Part shown: positions 1 to 13,158 of the stretch, one piece after another | How positions within the stretch are numbered: the first letter of the stretch is position 1 | Layout: each line of letters begins with the position of its first letter | Assembly: GCF_964340395.1 (NCBI RefSeq) | Contig: NC_135571.1 | Location: forward strand, 2,775,611 to 2,839,610 | DNA length: 64,000 bases | DNA from: Glandiceps talaboti | Lineage: Eukaryota; Hemichordata; Enteropneusta; Spengelidae | Reading direction: 5' to 3' | Notes under the pieces: model-generated | The model's input: only the letters and a program-made list of their open reading frames with translations | Database searches by the model: none | Told to the model about the DNA's origin: nothing | Translations under genes and position numbers: made by a program

Positions 1-188
1 CTGAGGATAAGGATAAACTAGCTGAATACACATTGAGGTAAATTGATATCATAGAGAAGGTTGCGTAATCGATTAGCGTTTACTCTGTGAAATGCTCTAT
101 CTACACAAGGCTGTCAATACAAATCATAAAATACAAACACATATCAGACGCTATTCACAATGAAAATAACGCAACCTGAAAGGAAACG

Positions 189-650
189 GCGTCTGGCTCA
201 GCAACAATCTCTAACATTGCTACATTTTATCGTCTGGCTCAACAAAATCTTACCAACATTACTACATTGTATCATTTGAATCAATAAACATCTTACCAAC
301 ATTGCTACATTTTATCGTCTGAATCAATAAATATCATACCAACATTGCTACATTTTATCGTCTGGCTCAACAAAATCTTACCAACATTGCTGCAGTTTAT
401 CGTCTGACTCAACAAAATGTTACCAACATTGCTACATTTTATCGTTTGACTTAACAAAAATCTTATCAGACACACTGCATTTAACTCAACAAGAAGTTTA
501 TCAACCAAAGATATTTATCGATCACGACGATAAAATGTTGCGATTTCAGTGAGATATATTTTGAGCCAGACGATAAACTGTAGCACTGGTAAGAATTTTG
601 TTGCGGCAGACGACACAATGTAGCAGTGTTCAACTTAGCAAGAATTTAGT
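189..650. repeat. 42-44-bp repeat array, orientation flips
   Basis: Units contain cgtctggctcaacaaaatct followed by accaacattgctacatttta. About six units run in plus orientation at 189-480, then two run in the opposite orientation at about 525-650 (agccagacgataaa, cagacgacacaatgtagca). Open frames across it reflect the periodic sequence, not a gene. Confidence 0.88.
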
Positions 651-2590
651 CAGTGCCAGTCAAAGTTTTGTTTCAACTTTGAAATTCGTGATTTTAATTG
701 TAAACGTATTAAGGCCTGCAATTGAATGTGCGTTTTACTGTATACCAACGTCAAAGATTACATCAACAGTCATCAAAACCATTCAAATTGAACGGCTTAT
801 TCCCAGAAGATGGTTCAAGGTATAATTCTCCAGACTGGTTATTTACAATATCAGATTAATATCAGGACACGATTATACATGGAAGGCATTTGGGAATAGA
901 GGCATTGTGGACATTATTCATGTACCAGATATCCTGATGGTATTGCATGATGACTACATGTCGCATCAGCATATCGCTAAGTCCTACAAGTAAAAATTTG
1001 GATTTCAGCAAATTCTTCGTGTACATTCATGAGTGAATTATCCCTTCTCTAACCCTTATGGAATATCTGCCACTTTTCTATACAAGAAAATGTATTCCCG
1101 CGATATTTTTAACCAAATCCCCGAAAAGGTTACACATATTTACTGTCTGGGTTTTCTGCTTGACAAGTTACATAAAACAGACATACGGTTAGTGACGTAA
1201 TTATAACAAATATGTATGGTATCAACAAACTTTCAAGAGACGATGAGACGTTTTGTATTTATAGTTTGGGGGAAGATTGAACATTGTCCACGTAAGTAGA
1301 TTTCCTCCGGCAATAGTTCATCTAAGTTTAAAAATCCTGATAAATAGATTTATATATATAAATGGACCAAGATTCAAGTGAACATTGAACAGTAACTTAT
1401 ATATACCATTGTTTGACCACAGCTTTTTATGTAATACGAAAACTAAAACGCCCATTTGAAGCGAACATTGATTTAACATCTTTGAAAGTGTGTTCTTGGA
1501 GAGGATTTCTTTTCCATCAACATCACACGACATACACACATTCCCTAAAATCCTGAAGAAAGGAATACAATGTAAGGAAATAAAACTTATCCTCACCAAG
1601 AATATTTGAACATTTGCATTCTGTGATGTCAACTGACAGGAACACCTTAATAATGAATTAAGTATGGCAATATTTGTATATAATACAACAATGTTTTATT
1701 AACAACTGAATGCATTTGCTTATTAGTAATCTTTGCATTCTGTATTTGGTATTTTTCATACTTGTGTTAAATGCTACATTGGCCGTTGGCAGCTCTGCAA
1801 GCTAGCCAATTAGTAATTACACCCACGAAGACATCAGCATGTATGTAATGACACGATTTCTGTTTTTATATTTGTACGTAATGAAAACTTATATCATAGC
1901 ATAAATAGTTCCCGATATGTTATGCTATGCTTAGAGTGGATACCACTAACAAACCTGCATACTGTATTGTGGCCGATCCGAGTACCATGTTCGCACTCTG
2001 TCCACATTATAATTACCTTCGAAATGAATTGTTACCAAGGTGGTTTTATTTTAACACGATATAACTAAAGATGTTACGTTGAATATTTGGATAAAAAGTT
2101 AGAAATACAATAGACAACTGAAAAGAGAGAAAAACGAAGAAAATAAACATTTCTTTTTATAAGAAACACATATTATTCTACAAACGTTCTCGTTATAGAT
2201 TTCTCATTAATCATCTTGTAAAGAGTTATGGAAACCGATAACATCAGAAGATATGAATATTTTGTTGGGGTCATGAAGAACAAAATGAAAAAAAGTTATC
2301 AGATAAGGCCATCATCAATCAAGTAACTCTTGTCATGTTTGAAGCAGGCACTCGCATTTACCTTCAAAATGTTATGATAATGTTGTAATAATGTCTGATT
2401 CGTGTTTATTTATTTTACGTTGTCTTATGACGTAAACAACGACATGGACAGTGTAACATAGGATACCTCAATAGTTTGACTTTTATTACTCCTGAAAATA
2501 GATCGAATGTATATGTATTCTGGGCACAGGTCGAGTGTATGTTTTAGGATATATTTTGTCTGCACATTAAATGTTACTCTCAGTATTCTA
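651..2590. other. No recognised feature
   Basis: AT-rich sequence without repeats or coding motifs that I can support. The longest open frame (minus, 1318-1632) has no family signature and no splice context. Confidence 0.6.
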
Positions 2591-2964
2591 TTTACTGATG
2601 TATACTAAAAGTGGCACAAGCTTGTGCAAGTTTTTTACTCAAGTGAAAATACTTAAGTGGCACTTCGATTAAACTATTCTTAGCTATTATAATGTTAATG
2701 CACTTGTATGTCTTCTATGTACCATAAAAATAGGGAACTGGCAAACTCGCCATGTTGAATGTTGCATCATGGGAAATGTGATAATAAATACTAATCAATT
2801 AGCATTGTAAACAATGTTGATACATTGTTTGTAACCACACATAGTCAATTCATAGTGACCCTAACAATTGTGGGAGGTTAATTTTACCAGTAGCTCCAGA
2901 TTAGGTATTACGATAACCACAGATAATCCCATAGTCATTTGTGTCCGAGCATGCTCAGTCTGGA

Positions 2965-3150
2965 TTGCAAGTTCCCTATTGCAGTGTTAGAACAGTTGTT
3001 TGCTTCACAGGGGTTTGCGTGACATTTTGTCATACCTATAATAAATTACATCATCGGATCTTTTAGTTTGAGTTCTGTCAAATGGAAGTGATGACGAAGA
3101 GTGTTTCAGCAAGTAGAATACTATGAGAACGTTTGAAACCTGCAACAAAC
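2965..3150 (+). repeat. Dispersed repeat, copy 1 (partner at 51435)
   Basis: It shares gtgttagaacagttg, an aggggt block, ataataaatta and a following atcat/gatc block in the same order with 51435-51620. About 180 bp, clearly diverged, no coding sense. Confidence 0.7.
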
Positions 3151-3234
3151 ATTACATCCCGAAATGTATACACTCAGCCTGCACATCAATGCAATTGACT
3201 GAACTCAAGCCTGGTAATATTACATATACAGCTC

Positions 3235-3325
3235 AACGTATAGTGGTTTGGTGTTTCACTCATTGGACATTACGTTTTTAATACAAAGGTAGACACCAAG
3301 CCTACATCATTTTAGCTGTAACTTA
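3235..3325. mobile_element. Internally deleted inverted-end element
   Basis: It keeps only the two ends of the element at 24083-24475: ggtttggtgtttcactcat on the left and acaccaagcctacatcattt on the right, separated by about 35 bp. It is the short member of a three-copy family. Confidence 0.72.
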
Positions 3326-3539
3326 TAACTTATAACTTATATCAAGAAATGTACAGGAAATCCCTACTATACAATGAACAATTTCAACAAAACCAGAACA
3401 CAACGTGAAATAGTGCAGAAGGTATGTTTCGATATTAACAGTATACTATAATAGTTTTAACGAAATTTTTTGTAAGCATTTACACTCTAGTATAAAGCTC
3501 AGTTTGTGTTACTTCAATGATAGCCCGTTCACAGCACTG

Positions 3540-3685
3540 CTGTGGTACTCCATTCTCGCAAACCAGAGCTGTTACTTCTTCCGCGACATTGTGACATAAC
3601 TGGGCGGTTCGTCTTGGATGGTGCCGTAAAAGGGGCTATGGTTTACGACGATGTGTTACTCCATTAACTGTTGTATTTCACAGTT
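3540..3685 (-). repeat. Dispersed repeat with decayed reading frame, copy 1 (partner at 62730)
   Basis: It shares aaccagagctg, cttccgc, cgtcttgga and a run of aaaag-ggct with 62730-62885. On the minus strand both encode a peptide of the type NHSxFxxTxQDxPP; this copy needs a frameshift to continue into AEEVTALV. Looks like a relic of a mobile element or gene. Confidence 0.6.
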
Positions 3686-5260
3686 TGTTCTGATTTCCAG
3701 ATCATGGCGTTATAATACGCTTTGAAAATATTCGCCCAATAATAACAGTAGCTGTATGGGTGATTATAACTAGATAGTCAGATTTTGAATAATCAAATAA
3801 GTTATGTAAATTGACATGTGCAACTGGGATAAACACAGAAATCAACACCAATGTCCCTCATGCAATCCACATGTAATCTTGTAAATATAACATATGGATC
3901 TGCTGGTAACGACTTTAGCATGTGGCTGAATAAATTCGAACGTAAAACTTAAGCATAGAAAATTAGAGCAAACTTGCAGTGTGGTTTTGTGGTTATGTTA
4001 TTAGGCAATAAAACATGCATAACGGAGTTTGGGAAGTAATAAAAAGGGAACATTCAAAGCACATATATATGCTATTCAATGTTCAATAAGTGAGATTCCC
4101 CGTGGCTCTGATGGCCATTTTCGCAATGATTATCAGCGACATGGTGAATATTTTAGTCATATATGGTGTGTATTAGTAGATGTTTGACATTTGAATACCG
4201 TATATTTTGAAGTTGTAGTTACTATAATCACATGTCATTTTGGAACTGGGCAGGATGAAATATTGCTAGAAACACTAAATGAATATGCACACTTGGAGTT
4301 AAATGATGTTTTGCATGTCAATAATTCACGGATTTCACACAAGCAGGGGCTGTTTTATGCCTTAAAGCATAAGGTTTATCTAGCATACTAAATAAAAGTT
4401 TCCATTTTTGGAATAAGTACACAGCGAAGAAACATTTAACAAAATTAAAAAACAAGAATTACACCCTAGACATCCACTTGTAAATACATAGAAATGTAAT
4501 GTTAGTTTTTAGGGTTGAAAATGGTGCTAATCGAGAATAGTACTTCCTTGAAAGAAGGAAGAGTAAATGATATAGGAAATCTTAATGTTTAACGTAAATA
4601 CATACAGGGTTATAATACACATAAAAAGAATGATTCTTATATGCCAATTTTATTTTGCTTGTATTTAAATTGTACATGAAGTAACATACATGTATGTTTG
4701 AAATTCGAATAATATAAAGTTCGTAGAATATAGACACATTCTACATAAACAGTTCTTTGGAGAGTTATATCTCGAGTCATGTTATATTAGGTGACAATAG
4801 GCACTTTAGCAAGTAAAAGGCAAAAGAAAATTTTTAAAACAGATTCTTTAAGAGCTTATTTATAGATAGGCGATACCTTTAACTATTTAATCACATCAAA
4901 AAGGTCAGGTGATACCTCATAAATGGCGCGGCTCCTTTCATCTATCATGGCACAACTTTTGATCCATTATCGCACTTTCTAAATATCGGATATGTTATAA
5001 CAGTAAAAAATCGATATCCTCGCCATCTAACATTAGTTTCCGACAGAGGAAATAAACACTTGGCTATCAATTATCCACCACGGGAAGCAATTAAATAGCA
5101 ACCGAACCCAATTAAAAAAAGGAAACCGTATTGTGAGTGCTTGAAATAAGTTTGATATCTTGGCTCGAAGTCAATGTTAGTGAGTTTTATATCTGCCATC
5201 GTGTTCGATTCATCAACTCGTCATATTCCTTTCATAAGATGGGATGAATATTGGTATGAT
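3686..5260. other. No recognised feature
   Basis: AT-rich sequence. A 66-codon plus-strand open frame at 4191-4391 has no recognisable motif and is probably chance. Confidence 0.55.
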
Positions 5261-5267
5261 TATATAT

Positions 5268-5430
5268 ATGTATGTATGTATGTGTGTATATGTATGTATG
5301 TATGTATCATTGTATGTATGTATGTATGTATGTATGTATGTATGTATGTATGTATGTGTGTATGTATGTATGTATGTATGTATGTATGTATGTATGTATG
5401 TATGTATGTATGCATGCATGCATGTATATA
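5268..5430. repeat. (TATG)n microsatellite
   Basis: Long TATG tract with a few interruptions (tgtg, catt) and a short (GCAT)n end. Open frames of alternating Met-Tyr-Val-Cys or His-Thr-Tyr-Ile on either strand are artefacts. Confidence 0.95.
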
Positions 5431-6725
5431 TGCACATATGTATTTAGGTGTGCTTATTTTGTACATCGCTAATATATAAAGTAGAATAGAAACGTGTTCG
5501 TAATAAATCAAGTTGTTGCTGTCATATTTTCCTAGATAAACTCTGTTTCAAACCAGAAAGAGCAACATACATGGTCATCAACATTCATAATGTCTATTTT
5601 ATTTCCAAATCACGTCAACTTTATTATCCACCTTTCCTCATTAATATTTTTTTTTCTTCTTCTAACATCACTTGCTTCATTTAGAAGTACGCTGATGTGA
5701 TGGATTGGATCTCGTATACGTCTTCAAATTGTTATCAATTTCACCACGTTCATTGAGATAACGACATAATTATGGCAGAAACGTGTTTAGGCACGTAGAG
5801 CGATGTAGAATAATATTACGTGTCAAGATTTATATCTGGCCCAATTAATGTCCATAGAAGCTTAGTTGGTAAGAAAATACAGGCCTTATGAAATACAGTA
5901 AATCACTTGTGAATGACAGATATATGTGTTGAGGATTTGTTGTGATAATGCATTTGCAAATTATGTTCTTTTTTTGTACTGACTTACTTCTGTATATATA
6001 TATATATATATATAAGCGAATGGCATTGGTTGAACCAGAATATAAAATAATTAATTTTACATTTTCATATAATATATCCCTTGGTCACAGTTTCTGAGAT
6101 ATTGTAGGTAAAATCAGCAAAAAAAATAATCAGCATTAAGATAACACTCAAAAAATAATATGATCATTATATCTTAAGGTTGTACCACTGTTGAATACTT
6201 TGATAAGATAACACATTGAGGCTGCATTTCTCATTTGGTAACTTATTTACATATGTTTTAGATACCAACAGTCGATTGTATCATGGCTTAAAATTAGATG
6301 GTGTTTTCTTGTCTTTTTCACTATTTTAACGTCTATAAATGTAGATATTAAAGGGAGACGTCACTTCGGGAAATAAATGTATTTTCATAAACTAGGGTTC
6401 TAGGGAGTCCATTAATGATTTCACATTACATAATGTTCGCGGGGTTACCAAGGAGCACCAAATTTAAACTGTTCGCATCGTCACCTCTTTTGTTCTCTCG
6501 CTGGTCAACCGTTGCCTACTGAGACCTAGCAGATAATTAGAATATGCAGTGTGCATGTAATAGATATTTATATCTGTTAAGTCCAACCAGGCTCCGTTGA
6601 GACAGAATATATATTTAAAGAATTTGAGGTTATTGTAACTTGGCATAAAATACTGATCATTGTGTCACCCTAATTTCTAAACGAATTCTGTGACGCTTAT
6701 TTTAGAATTTAGAGAGAGAGTCGGA
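5431..6725. other. No recognised feature apart from a short (TA)n
   Basis: Contains a (TA)n tract at about 5993-6014. Otherwise AT-rich unique-looking sequence. Confidence 0.55.
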
Positions 6726-7009
6726 CATACATACATACATACATACATACATACATACATACATACATACATACATACATACATACATAGTATTACATAC
6801 ATACATACATACATACATGTACATACATACATACATACATACATACATACATACATACATACATACATAAACAGTCAGACAGACAGACAGACAGATTGAC
6901 TGACTGACTGACTGACTGACTGACTGACTGACTGACTGACTGACTGACTGACTGACTGACTGACTGACTGACTGACTAACTGACTGACTGACTGACTGAC
7001 TGACTGACA
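6726..7009. repeat. Compound microsatellite (CATA)n-(CAGA)n-(TGAC)n
   Basis: Three tetranucleotide tracts adjoin: CATA to about 6868, CAGA at about 6875-6896, and TGAC from 6897 to about 7009 with one changed unit near 6977. The long minus-strand frame with repeated Ser-Val-Ser-Gln comes from the TGAC tract. Confidence 0.95.
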
Positions 7010-8870
7010 AATAGTCTGATCTAGACAGATAAACAGACAAGGCAAGGTGATATATAATAGTAATTTAGATGATTATTATCTGTAGAAAACCTGTTTCAAA
7101 AACCACATCATGACACCTCAATACACATTAGACAACAACACGTTATATAGCATATTATAACATGACAGATATATAATCAACCAAACGTTGCCAAAGTACA
7201 AGAAGCCAATTACATCAGTTCAAGTCTTATACAACAAACCTGAAACCAACGTAGACACAATGAAGCTGACACAATTTGTCACTTTATCAATGCAGAAGGT
7301 ACATTGCCAAACTATAATTGAGCCAATCACACAGTAGGATGATGGCATTTTGTGACTATATTTGCTGCTATAATTGACTCACCTATCGCACGGTTTGATT
7401 AACAGTCTGAACAAGATATACACGACGGAAGCTCAGATAAGTATCCAACACATGAACTGTGGAAATGGATTTTTTTATGGTTTGCCTTACAGCCATGTAT
7501 TAACCAAGAACATGTTTATTATCTTAATCAGTAACCGCATACTTTTTACTTGGAAAGCACTCGTTTTATTCTGCCTATCTCATCTCACCAAATACATGAA
7601 CGGGCTATTGTCAGCCAGATGTCCATTAGGTAGATAATAAAGTCATAATATCAGTGTTCTATGGAGAATTAAATTTTGCAAAAATAATTAACTGAATCTT
7701 ATATCCGGTTATTTATTGTAGTCAGGCGATGATATTTCTAGTTTTTACTCTTCTGGGATTAAAAGCAATTTCACCCAGGCAATTTTTATTTTCAGAAATG
7801 TTTTCACAGTAATTTAACCCGTTTTATGATATGATGGTGTGTAATAATGGAATCGATACTTGTCTGGCTAGACTAAGCATCGAAAGACTTGCTACTAAAT
7901 TTCGATCTCGGATTTAGATTAGCTTTGTTGGATAATTCATACCTTGTTTATGTATACATTATCCGTGGATTTGAAGCTTTATGTGGGCATGTTGTAGGAT
8001 GAATTGAATTCCCCATAAGTGCAAATTACCGAGACGGTTTTGTAATTAAGATTACAACCTTATTAGGTACATAAATCTCTTCTTTCTTTATTTCATTTTG
8101 AGAATATATTGGTCAAGAATTTCCCTTTGTCCGTTTTCCATGCTCATAGATCACAAGTAAAACACTCACATTGACTGTTAGCGAAGTCAGAGTGAATGTA
8201 TTGAAATATGTGTTATGTGAACTAGGCTTTACATATGTTGTTGCAAACCACTCTATTTAATTTCTGTACCCCAGAAGTGTTGTCACAGCGACCTGAATAA
8301 ACATTTTACTAAGAAACATGTCGGTAATTTGATGTGTACTATAAGTTGCATTCATAACTAAAAACTCAAAGTTGTAACTCACTTTTTAGACTTAATGGAC
8401 TCTTTGAAAAGTGGATGTTGGTTGATTTTTTGTTATTTTCTTAGCAAATTGTATACATTTTACAGCATTATCTTCTTTGAAAATTTACTCTTTACAACTG
8501 GAAATACATTAAATACATGATATCCAAGGTTTCTGAAATTTACATTTTTATCAGCAAAGTGGATATTGGAAAATGTCTTTGAGGAACATCTTGTGATCGT
8601 TTGAGTTTTTTTTATTGTCTTAGCAAATATCTAAAAATTCAACAAAAAATTCAACAAAATTAAAACCTAAAGGTAACTTCATTTATCCATCTCACCAGGT
8701 AATGGTGACTAGCTTCTCATCATGGCGAGATTAAAAACGTAAAAACTATTTTAAGAAATCTTTTATACCACGAGCTGTTGCCATTTTAAATTCAGAGTTT
8801 TAATTGTGTGTGATTAGAATCGTATTTTATAGGATTTACATTATGTGATATTTGATTGACGTATGCCTTT
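7010..8870. other. No recognised feature
   Basis: No repeat or coding signature that I can support. The 87-codon frame at 7374-7637 has no motif. Confidence 0.55.
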
Positions 8871-8879
8871 GTATATATG

Positions 8880-8975
8880 TCTTTGTGATGCTTGTGTTTT
8901 TAGGACCTGTTTCCAAAAGGGAATTTTCCATATGTTTTTAACAAATGGACAATAAAGATTATTATTATTATTTTA
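8880..8975 (+). repeat. Retroelement-like 3' tail
   Basis: The stretch cctgtttccaaaagggaatt followed by ggacaataaagattattatt ends in short ATT repeats. This is the usual look of the 3' end of a LINE or SINE. No open frame precedes it. Confidence 0.4.
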
Positions 8976-9069
8976 AAGTTTATATCATGGATGTTGACAA
9001 GAAAAGTGTAATTTGTATCACTTACACCAGTAATTTAACGCTTATTATTCATTTACATCTAATTATCAA

Positions 9070-10110
9070 AAATGTGTTTGGAAGAGGGTAGATTTAAACT
9101 ACGCAATGTTTGTTTATCAAGACAAATACTTGCACTTTGTAACAAATGCTAGTAGTTTCACTGCTTGTTATTGTTTCACTAATTGTAACTATCATAATTG
9201 GAAACCAGGTAAACTATGCGTCGCAGGTATATACGAAGCAGATAGTACTACTTGTAACTTGTAATGTGTAAAACATTCAGTAATTTTAATGCTTAAAATG
9301 TTAATGCAATTATCAAAATTGAAGACGCAGAATAGCTTAAAGCTATGCATCATAGGTATATATTCGAGACAAGTACTTGTAATTTGTAATACATCCCAGC
9401 AATATACTATTACTGTTTCACTTGTAATTGTCAAACCTCAAGAACCAGGGCACTCATCGTAAGTATATACGAGGCAAATATTTGTAACTTGTAACCAATA
9501 ATAGTACTAATAGTAATAGTTTGCGTATTACTGTTTCACTTGTCATTATAAAACTTCAGGAGCCAGGGAGCTTTAAAGTGGCCATATGGATGAGAATTTA
9601 GTATTTATTTTGGATTTTTATTTGATAAAACAGCTTCACTAAGTTTTTCTACTTGAAAAAATAATGTGAAATAACATATACCAAGTCTATGTTCGCAACT
9701 CAATAAACGGTAAAACATTAAACAATGTGTAAAATGTTTGTTATTGTACGTACAATAACAAACTTTTTGCACTTTTTGCATCTTTTTGCAATGTATTGAG
9801 TTATGAACACGGACTTAGTATATGTTATTTCACATTATTTTTTCAAGTAGAAAAACTTAGTGAAGCTGTTTTATCAAATAAAAATCCAAAATAAATACCA
9901 AATTCTCATCCATATGGCCACTTTAAGTCAATCTCTATACGTATATTTAAGACAACTACTTGTAATTTGTAACACATACCAGGAATAAAGCCAATTACTG
10001 ATTTCACTCGTATTACCAAACTCAAGAACAGAACAGAACAGAACAGTATGGGCATTTTTAGAAGTACTTGTAATTTATAACACATAGCCAGTAATTTGTA
10101 GTACATAACA
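9070..10110. repeat. Degenerate tandem repeat, about 110-150 bp units, split by an element
   Basis: Units carry ggtatata(c/t)(g)a-gac/gc, then (g)tacttgtaa(c/t)ttgtaa, then ttactgtttcacttgt. Recognisable unit starts are near 9215, 9345, 9455 and 9927, with an older one near 9105. The palindromic element at 9573-9926 interrupts the array, so it inserted after the array formed. Confidence 0.75.
9573..9926. mobile_element. Palindromic TTAA-flanked element, copy 1 (best preserved)
   Basis: TTAA at 9573-9576 and 9923-9926. Arms begin agtggccatatggatgagaa on both ends and pair almost throughout the 354 bp around a centre at 9750, ttattgtacgtacaataa. It has no coding capacity. The size, palindromy and TTAA flanks fit a foldback MITE mobilised by a piggyBac-like transposase (inference). 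Confidence 0.92.
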
Positions 10111-12490
10111 AAACTGATTACATATGTTGAACGTCAACTGTACTTCTAATTGTGCAAGTCCATTCACAGATAAAGCAACATCCAAAAGGAATCTAAATAA
10201 GGGACATGAATCCTATGCATATAAAACACTACCACCCAAATGACGCACAACTACAAATATTGCATTAAAAAGGAGAACAATGTTTATTTAAATTTCAGTA
10301 ACTTATTACAATTCAATGGTTTTATTAAACAATCAGTATTATATACAAGATGCGAATAAAATATTATAAACTTACACACACAATTATTTAAAAAACGACT
10401 TAATTTAGTTTCAAAATGTGTGTGAAGTATCACTATTTATACCTCCATTACCCAGTCAAACTCTGTTTGTGATATTATGGTTATGTTTGTAAAAGCGATT
10501 TGCTGAAGCACATATTATGTACAGGCAAAATATGACATAAATTTCCTCACTCCCTGAATAACATTACACACGTACTGATTCAACTACTTTTATAAAATGT
10601 CAACACAAAACATAATGTTGTGCATTTTCTAGACAGACCGTACACACGAGTTGTACCACGTTATTGCTTTTTAACATAAAATGTGTATTATATAGCCTGG
10701 TGATAGAACCGTACGACAACTCGCTTCTAGGTCACTTCTTTTGTAGTGGTAGACATACTAGATAAACGGTCGATTTTTCTCGATTTGTCACTGATGCTCC
10801 TTAGTGAGGTATAACCTATATCCCAAGAACATGTGAAATATTTGCTGAACAAAGAATATATAAGAAAGTAACATAATCATACCACAGACAAGCCAATTCG
10901 AACCAAAATACAGATGACCATTCTGTCACCACAGCAATTGCCTACGTCATAGGTTCTGCTGTACTCGAAATATGAGCAAAATTGTTAAAAATCATCATTA
11001 TTTTCTCCAATTTTCCTTAAATTATGTCTGAGCTGGTATAATTATATCATTCCCTTATCATTTGTCTCCATTTAGAAAATAATTATGACCTAAGGAGTCT
11101 GAGACTACTCCTCTTCGGCTCGTAGTTAATATGCCCCTTAGGTCAGGCATAATTTACTTGTATTGTCGATTAGAGTTGTAATATTATGGATTGTTCTAAT
11201 AAAGAATCGCTATGAAGGATTCAAGCAGATATCTTCATACACGTATTGTGAAAAAAAAATCATCTTAACATTCTCTGTAGTCAATAAGCATTTCTTTTCT
11301 GCTTAGCTATCTGAAACCCAACAATATTTAATTAAATATTTAATTATATATTGTATGATGTATCATTCAATTATAATTATTTAATTAAATATGTTGTTTC
11401 CCGTTAAGTGGGTCACACAATGACTCATGAATATATTAATAAAATATCATCACACATACAGTGTAATTACAAGTCAGTAACGACATGCTGATTTTCCCTG
11501 CAAGACCTAAGGAAACACTTAATGAAAGCATAAAACTGATTACCCTTTACTAGGCTGACATTTTTGCTACGATCAATTATCGACTCTGATTGTTCATTGC
11601 CATAAATTTCTCTCATCCCAGCTTATCACGAAGGGGCAAAGTCGACGACATTCACCCCAGCATTGTATCCGTCAACTTTCATTTGCATTGATAGGGTAAG
11701 ATCATTCCGATTTCTTAAGGCCAGTACACCTATTCAATGACCTGATATTTAAAATCTCTCTTCCTTTTCCATCTGTCAACTAGTCGGTGCAAGTTCTTGA
11801 AAAAAAATTAAAAAGAACATGCTGGCGATTTAGTATTAATGCTTGCATTCTTGCTTTTTAATTTGGCAATCAAATTTTCCTAATATAATATTAATACTTT
11901 AATTACACTTAGAAGGATGAAATTTGTCTGCAATATTATACAAAAATTATTAGAAAACGCTCTGTCAACATTTCATAAAACCCAGAATATTGACATCCAA
12001 TACCTATTACTAAATTTGATCAAATAACTTTGCAAAATTAATATACTGTTCAAACGGAAACCTTGACAATTCACAAATGTAAAATATTCATTAAATAGAC
12101 ATGTCAGTTACTTATTTTTAAAAGTTGGTTAGTTATAAAGACCCAATGACTAAACAATTTAATCAACATGCTTTTATATTAAGAATGGCATATATGTAAT
12201 TACCCTCTGTCAGAATTGTATTTATACAGTCACGGAAGGCACATTCTTTGATGGATTTTATTTATGAAGCTAGCACTGGATTTCACCTGGAACATACTGA
12301 ACATTTCGACTAAATATTTTCCATCTATTTTACATAATGCGAACATTTATCATATAGAAATGTACGTATAGGACTTTGATAATGATATCACTATTTAGAT
12401 TCTACATATAAGGTTATCTGAATCTATCTATGTTTTTCAATGAGAAAGAATTATGCCACAAGCCTACACGGAGAAAGACTTACATACCTT
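10111..12490. other. 3' flank of gene A, nothing coding recognised
   Basis: Contains a small imperfect hairpin at 11082-11152 and an AT-rich inverted repeat at 11319-11398 (arms around atttaattaaat). An AATAAA on the minus strand at 12257-12262 is one of several weak poly(A) candidates for gene A. Confidence 0.5.
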
Positions 12491-12497
12491 AATAGAA

Positions 12498-12500
12498 ACG

Positions 12501-12531
<31 letters not shown>

Positions 12532-12595
12532 GCATGTATACATACGTATACACATACGAAAGTACCTATGCACGTACGCTCAAACAGATTGACAT

Positions 12596-12664
<69 letters not shown>

Positions 12665-12770
12665 GACACGCATCCGCGCACTCACATGCATACATACATG
12701 CATACATGCATGCATACATACATACATACATACATACATACATACATACATACATACATACATACACGCA
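12498..12770. repeat. Compound microsatellite in gene A 3' flank
   Basis: (TA)n at about 12498-12528, (CAGA)n at about 12596-12664 and (CATA)n with GCAT variants at about 12685-12768. It begins about 30 bp after the gene A stop on the minus strand and so probably lies in the 3' UTR. Confidence 0.93.
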
Positions 12771-12799
12771 AATAATGGGTGCTCTCGTATGATACAAGT

Positions 12800-12910
12800 T
12801 CAAGTGATGCGAGGGAGTATTAGGAATGCTGCCGCTGTACTGGCAAGAGAAAATAGAATGAGGAATATTCTATCAAGCAATGCTGCCAGGAAGATCCAAT
12901 CATCAGTATT
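12800..12910 (-). CDS. Gene A exon 6: TM4 and stop
   Basis: Acceptor ATCTTTCAG, then 36 codons and a stop (111 nt): [17 protein letters not shown] opens TM4 and the protein ends FLILPRIT. The W...A..LDRIFL pattern is the family TM4 signature. Phase 0 agrees with exon 5. Gene B has a TM4 exon of identical length. Confidence 0.95.
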   Translation of the reverse strand, partial: NTDDWIFLAALLDRIFLILFSLASTAAAFLILPRIT

Positions 12911-12994
12911 CTGAAAGATATAACAATAACAAACGATAAAATGGACGTCAAAATTGTTACAAATCATCATCACTATCACCTTCATCAGCATCAG

Positions 12995-13026
<32 letters not shown>

Positions 13027-13049
13027 CCATCACCATCATCATCATCATC

Positions 13050-13083
<34 letters not shown>

Positions 13084-13106
13084 TCATAATCATCATCACC
13101 ACCTTC

Positions 13107-13158
<52 letters not shown>

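Noticed and set aside
1318-1632. 104-codon minus frame
   Set aside because: No motif, no signal or splice context, and composition typical of AT-rich noncoding DNA.
5174-5511. Several long open frames with Met-Tyr-Val-Cys or His-Thr-Tyr-Ile periodicity, here and at 6677-7040, 12453-12803, 20803-21211, 27087-27420, 27746-28043, 39391-39689, 40192-40687, 55348-55608 and 60632-61017
   Set aside because: All are translations of TATG/CATA, CAGA and TGAC tetranucleotide tracts, open in several frames on both strands.
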